From Vanilla planifolia (taxonomy: Eukaryota > Streptophyta > Magnoliopsida > Asparagales > Orchidaceae), in NCBI GenBank assembly GCA_023846275.1, contig JAIUJO010000189.1, forward strand, positions 533,771 through 597,770: DNA of 64,000 nucleotides, read 5' to 3'. Below the pieces are notes generated by a model. The model searched no databases and was not told the origin of the DNA. It saw only the letters and a list, made by a program, of their open reading frames with translations. Position 1 is the stretch's first letter. Each line of letters begins with the position of its first letter. Shown in pieces: positions 58,801 to 64,000 of this stretch. The translations under genes and the position numbers were made by a program.

Positions 58801-60647
58801 GATTTCCTTTAAAGGGTTTTGAATTTACGAAGTTCTGATTATCAAAACTCGCTGAATTTCTCAAGTTCTGACTTTCTATGAGTTCTGACGTCTCAGATTT
58901 TTTTGAATTTTTTGAATTATTTCATTCATTATTTCTACCATTTTATATAGTGGTTGGGATACAATTTTTAAATATAAAACAAAAAATGTGATTTTGGTCA
59001 AAAATTAAAAATTTCTACAATTTTACAAATTTTACACCTATCAACGTTTGTCTTTGCCAGCGTGCATCCTGAGGTGCATGAATTTATGACCGAGCCAAGG
59101 TTCTATCCATTCATGCAGGTAGCTTGTGCGTGTAGAACACGAATGCGCTTAACTGTTGATAAGGTGCACGTGCAGCATTGAAAAGAAATGAACTATTGAA
59201 AATAAATCTGATATTTTGTAAAATTAATAAGGTCACCATTTGTCCATATAGTTATGGGGTTGGGTACTAAAAAAGAAATGATATAAATAACACAATTAAA
59301 AACAATAACGATCACCTGTTTGTGTGGCCAGGTAATGCTAAAAAAATTATAAAAAAATATTGTTAAAAAATTGAGTGGCAATAATCTATCCAAGTGACTA
59401 AAAAGAGTATTGTTGAAAAGATAAAAATAGGTAATACAATAAAAGGATAAGATTCAAAATCAATGTTATATAATTAAACATTTAAATTAGGCAATATTTA
59501 TTTATGTTATCAATTAGCAAATTGTTAAAAGAATAAACATAAAAGTAATGTTGTGGATAATTGAGCAAGGAAAATATTAACAAAAGAGAAATTAAATGTG
59601 GAACTATTCTTTGGTGTTTGAAATTCGATGACACTAAGTCTTGTAAATCTCATCCATTAGAACCATTATTGTAGCTATTAAGAGCATTTTCTAGCTTACC
59701 AACCCGAGCTCTTTTATTGTTAGAAAATGAAGGTATTTTGGTAATTTTGTAATGGATTTGGAAGCAAAAATTAGGATGAGGGCGGTGGAGATTGATTTTA
59801 GCCAAGATTAGCTGAAACCTTGTGTTGAACCAAACAAATAATTCAGCTGAGTGTTGGACTGAAATTAGTTTTAATCTTTTTGAAATTCTGGTTTTGGTCC
59901 CAAACCAATAAACATGCATGTGTATCACTCAATTTCTTCTTTTCCACAAGCCATGTATGTGTCTCCACTTAAAAAGATACGTTTCTCCATGCCAAAGTGT
60001 TTGTTAATATTTTGATAATTTCATAAAAGCTGCATCGTTGGGCAGCAAAACACTTAAAATTTGACAGGCAATCTGGCATTTGAATCCTAAACAGTTGTCT
60101 TAAAGAAAAAGTTCTTTCTTCTTTACAGCTTTTTTCCATAAAATCTTAGAGCCTTTGACCGCCATTCCATTGGAAAGTTGTACAAGAAACATGTCCAAAA
60201 TGTATATTCATATCTGATATTTATACCACACATATTATACTTTAAATGAGCTTTAACGTTTTGTAGGAACTAAAAGGAAACAATGGAGTTTTTTGTAGAG
60301 CGCGACCTTTTTTGTCAGACGTTGATCCTAGGGGAGCAGATGGTTCAGTTATTTCATATCCAACAAGCGTCGAGTCTCTTGGGAGAGGCATTGATTTGAT
60401 GTACAGTGGTAAGGAATTTTTTTCTATTTTATTACATGCAAGCTTTCATCTCTTTTATAATGTCTTATCAAAACTATAATCTGTAAGGATGAGCCTTCTA
60501 TAGTTGATGCTTTTTCTTTTCCTTTATTTGTAAATAGCTCAAAAGTATTGTTTCACTTTTGACAAAGTTTTTTCTCACGAGTTATCTCTGGAGGATGTGT
60601 TTTTAGAAATCTCGCAGCTAGTGCAAAGTGCACTTGATGGATGTAAG
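55867..60647 (+). pseudogene. Kinesin-14 (ATK1-like) pseudogene, truncated in motor domain
   Basis: Exon-by-exon similarity to plant C-terminal-motor kinesins of the ATK1/KATA group, minus-end-directed motors of the spindle. 55867-55935: start MNTSNQNKPPLTAW (stop at 55921). About 56029-56286: AGVVLNSREDVAKLLFEKSK. About 56395-56510: IKRLKSCISWYIDLED. 56781-56900: coiled-coil KAQEKEAEARVASENLHYGL. 56989-57190: NKLLQEYNNSLQ with TAG at 57046 and more stops. 60267-60408: [15 protein letters not shown], then [18 protein letters not shown], the start of the motor. 60538-60647: [20 protein letters not shown] then QLVQSALDG. Many splice sites are intact, so not a retrocopy. The P-loop, switch regions and most of the coiled coil are absent. 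Confidence 0.88.
57193..60266. other. 3-kb gap inside kinesin pseudogene
   Basis: Lies between the N-terminal coiled-coil exons and the motor start; the middle coiled-coil exons are missing. No recognised transposon ends. The minus strand has CCACTATATAAAATGGT at about 58936-58952, a good TATA box, so an unidentified element or gene fragment may lie here. Several short open frames show no motifs. Confidence 0.45.
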
Positions 60648-60669
60648 GTGGTATATTCTAGGGATTAAA

Positions 60670-63600
60670 TCCATTATGTAATATATTTTAGTTTTGTTTT
60701 CTTTTGTGAATTTTATCTTATCCACGTTTTTAATGTATTCATCATTTATTAGTAACTAAATTAAATTTAGATATTTTCTTATGTGTTTCTTATGGGTATG
60801 AAATCTAACTAAGATTTTATTAAACCTTATGTTCATGGATGCATAAATATTAATAGATGGTACATATATTATCCCAAAATATGGAGCAAGAGGCATTTGT
60901 TTAGATATTTTTATTTTAGTTATTTGTATAACATGCAAGAGAAAAACCCTGATCACTTATTTAATCCTATTTTAGTAAGTGTTATGATAGCTATTTACCA
61001 TTTATGTTCTATGAATATGCAAAGTTATCATGTTAGGTTACAATTTGCTTGATCATCATATGCTTGATGATTAACAAGAGGCATTCCTTTTTAAAATTGG
61101 TCTAGCCTTCCATGACAAACCTTTTCATGAGAACAAGGTTAAAAGGTGTAAGATTTCTAGAAATCAAGTGTTAGAGAAATAGCTCTCAAGTAGTTGAGTC
61201 ACACGGATCACTCTCAATGTCCAGATTGAATAGGATTCATCAAGCATGATTGGTATTATCATTGTTCAAGTTGAATAGGATAAAACTTAGTTCAGAGAAG
61301 GACAAAATATTAATGAAATTTGCAAATTTATAATGTGCAAAGGGTCTCGTTCTTTGGTTATAATTAACTTGCCACTCCATTATGGTTTAGTTTATGTACC
61401 ATTTGGGTGTGGTGGGAAATTTTGCTAAATATAATTTTTTTCTCTTTTAGGGAATTTCTCTTTGCTTATCCTTCTCTGTTCTTACCCAAGTCTTATATTT
61501 GAACTTGAAGGAGCTTCCTTCTTGTAATAACTCTAAATTACCTTCTTATGATTTTTTAGCTAAAGGGAAGTAAATCATTTCTTCTTCTAGGAATTTGTAA
61601 TTAATTTCAACACTTTTCTAACATTGTGTGTTGGAATTAGTTAGTAGATAGAAGATGAGAACTACAGTTCAAAAAGTTGTGCTTGTTAATGATCTTGTTT
61701 TTAATGTTTCAATGATTTAAGTGATCAATAATTCTATCCCTCCACCTCTTAAGAATGATCCTCCTTTTGAGCCTTTCTTTCAAAACTTTTAGTAACATTT
61801 GGAAATATTTTTGTGAAGGTCATTTCTATCCATTTGAAATTCTTGTTCCACTAAAGTCTATGATTCTAGCTCAAGTTTCAATTGTCTTAAATGAGCTTGT
61901 TCATTTTCTTATGATGCACTATCCTTTTTCAACTCATTCATCACCCTTTATTTCTCTGCTAGTTAATTAATTTCTACAAGAGGGATACCTTTTGTTTGTG
62001 CCACTTCTTAATTTCCTTTTTACCTTTGTTGTCCTTGGAGGGTTCATTTAGCAAAGAGTGTGGCATGGTGTATGATGTGTCTTAGCTATTCTTCTTACGT
62101 TGGCATTGTAATTGCCCCTCTTTTAATTGGGATTGTTTTTATTTTCCCTTCTAAATTTCAAACACCTACTTTCTGTTATGACAAATCAGACCAATAAATT
62201 TTTCGATGTGAATTCGAGACACTAACGTCTTTTTTTCTTGCTTTCTGCTGCAATTAAGTGAACAATTTTCTCCATCTTACTTCATGGATGCAACATCGAA
62301 GTGGCCTTAGAAGGTATGTCATTATTCCAAATTTCAAGTTTTTGAAAAGGATCTTTGCTTCTTCCTTTGCTAGTTATGTCAACCCAGAAAATTTTTGATG
62401 AATGTGTGCCACATCTGACTTAGTCAAAATTAAAATGGAAGCCCCAAATTTTACCTCCAATGTTTCCAAGAAAGCCTAAGTGAGGTGGAGCTAGAAGAAT
62501 CCCAGGTGACTTAAGCATCCTTAGTATTTTTCTTTGGGCTAATGAATTTGAGAATCCAAGGCTTTGTTTACCATCTCATATCTTGCTGAAAAACTTTTAT
62601 TACTCTTAGTTAATGAAGAAGACTTATCTATTTCCAACACATTTGGAAGCAAGAGAAGGCTTAAGGAAATTACCAATGAGCTAACCTCAACAATGAAGAA
62701 ATCTAAATATTTTCATTAAGGGAGTAATTGATAACATCATTATCATCCATATTAGACCATTAGTTACCTCTTCAAGAGTTTGAGAATACTCCATTGAATG
62801 TATCTCTCAAGTAAATTCTTATTGCCACATTACCTTTCGTTATCATCCATGAAGTCTTTGATCACAAAAATTGTTTAAGAAGGTTAGCTACAATAATATT
62901 ATGGTAAGAAGGCAGAAAGAGAGACATAAAGTAGCTCTCTTAGGTCCTTGCTGGATGGTTAATTGGCTTTATTTAAGAGGAAGCAACTCTTGACCAAGGG
63001 TTTGTAGAGAGAGGATGATGAAAGTGAGGGTTTTGAGAGTGAAAGGGAGGAAACAAGAGAAGAGGTTGTGATTTAATTTTAGGGGAGACAAACATGAGAA
63101 AGAGAAAGCATGTGATAATTTTGGAGGTTTTGGAGTGAGGTATTTGGCAAAAGTTTAAGCAAGGATGAAAGGGAGAGGGTTTTGAGGTTTAAGATGGTTT
63201 TTAGGTTTATTGCGTTTGTTTTGACTAAAAAGGTAAAAAAAGAAATAAAAAATAGAGGAAGAAGGAGGTCATTAAGAGTTTCAAGATGTTGGATTGATAT
63301 TTAAGTCTAGTCAAGCATAAGCCCTCAAGCTATGCAAGAGTTATCACCAAAAACAATTATCTAAAACTTTCATTTATCTTATATTTTTTTTCATACAAGA
63401 GTTCTTGAAAAAGAATAAAAATGGAAAGAAATGTTCATGGAAATAAAAATCTTAATTAAACTCTTCTTAATTTTCAACAACTTATTTTAGGAAAGAAAGC
63501 ATGATGAAATAAAGACAGATCAAAAAGAAATAAAAAAAGATAATGTTATTCTCAACCTTGGCACTTTTTATGTATTTCGTTTAAAGGAATTCATCCAAAA

Positions 63601-64000
63601 GGGAGCTTAACTAGCCAAAGCAAGTATTAAAAAGATTGAAAATCCATGAAAAGCTCCCAACCATGCTTCCTGTTGTCTTAATCAATTGAAAGGTGTCCAT
63701 TGTGGTGTCAAGTGAAGGAACCAAGAAAATTCAAAATGAACTATGATGTACTATAATAAACTATGATAAAGCACTCATAAATCATGAAGATCTATCATGT
63801 GAAATGAACGAAGTTATATGTCATCATCTACAAAGATTGTGAAGCAAGGTTTGATCTGAGAAGTTTTGTGTTTGGTTTAAGCTTTATGTAGTTTCTATGG
63901 ATTAAAGGAGTTTCAAGCTCCACATTTTTTGTTGCATCACCTTGAAGGAAAACCATTTAAGACCTATTGAGACTTTGCATCTCTCTTTAGTGCCATGGAG
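60670..64000. other. AT-rich region, no gene recognised
   Basis: The remainder of the kinesin motor (P-loop onwards) is not found here. Some stretches, for example 61755-61970 (YFCEGHFYPFEILVPLKSM), read as if once coding, but I cannot name a family. Confidence 0.45.

Overview
The window is nuclear DNA of a flowering plant. It is strongly AT-rich and dominated by LTR retrotransposons of plant Ty1-copia and Ty3-gypsy type, all primed by initiator tRNA-Met. The only recognisable host loci are intron-bearing, decayed copies of conserved plant genes. The DUF4220/DUF594 relic and the AT-rich composition do not fix a lineage; a monocot is possible but not shown. No intact host protein-coding gene, tRNA or rRNA gene was found.

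Layout, left to right. 1-2561: 5' end (gag remnant, primer site, 1.9-kb LTR) of an old minus-strand Copia element that runs off the left edge. 4417-4770: LTR fragment. 5092-6830: DUF4220/DUF594 pseudogene (+). 7979-18876: a decayed, intron-containing homologue of SDA1, a 60S ribosome-biogenesis factor (-), recognised exon by exon. 20339-23697: candidate solo Gypsy LTR with a long (AT)n tract. 24587-48704: a nest. An old plus-strand Gypsy element, with degenerate 1.8-kb direct repeats as candidate LTRs, was hit twice. A minus-strand Copia element (26712-35355, TSD AGATT) landed in its gag. A very young minus-strand chromovirus-type Gypsy element (36170-44841, TSD ATTCT) landed in its protease region. 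50101-54915: two more LTR copies of the left-edge Copia family and a short duplicated flank. 55867-60647: decayed kinesin-14 (ATK1-like) gene (+), ending at a splice donor inside the motor domain. 60670-64000: AT-rich sequence without recognised genes.

The most notable object is the young Gypsy element. Its two 3.18-kb LTRs differ at only about four positions, yet its internal region is only 2.3 kb. Gag and protease are joined in frame to a piece of RNase H, the reverse transcriptase core is gone, and the integrase region is replaced by about 200 bp of purine-rich low-complexity filler followed by a chromodomain tail. It looks like a non-autonomous gag-carrying derivative that may have been mobilised in trans. 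The Copia element is nearly complete, with gag, protease, integrase, RT and RNase H in one frame broken only by a few stops, and its LTRs are about 98% identical. Insertion order: old Gypsy, then Copia, then chromovirus derivative.
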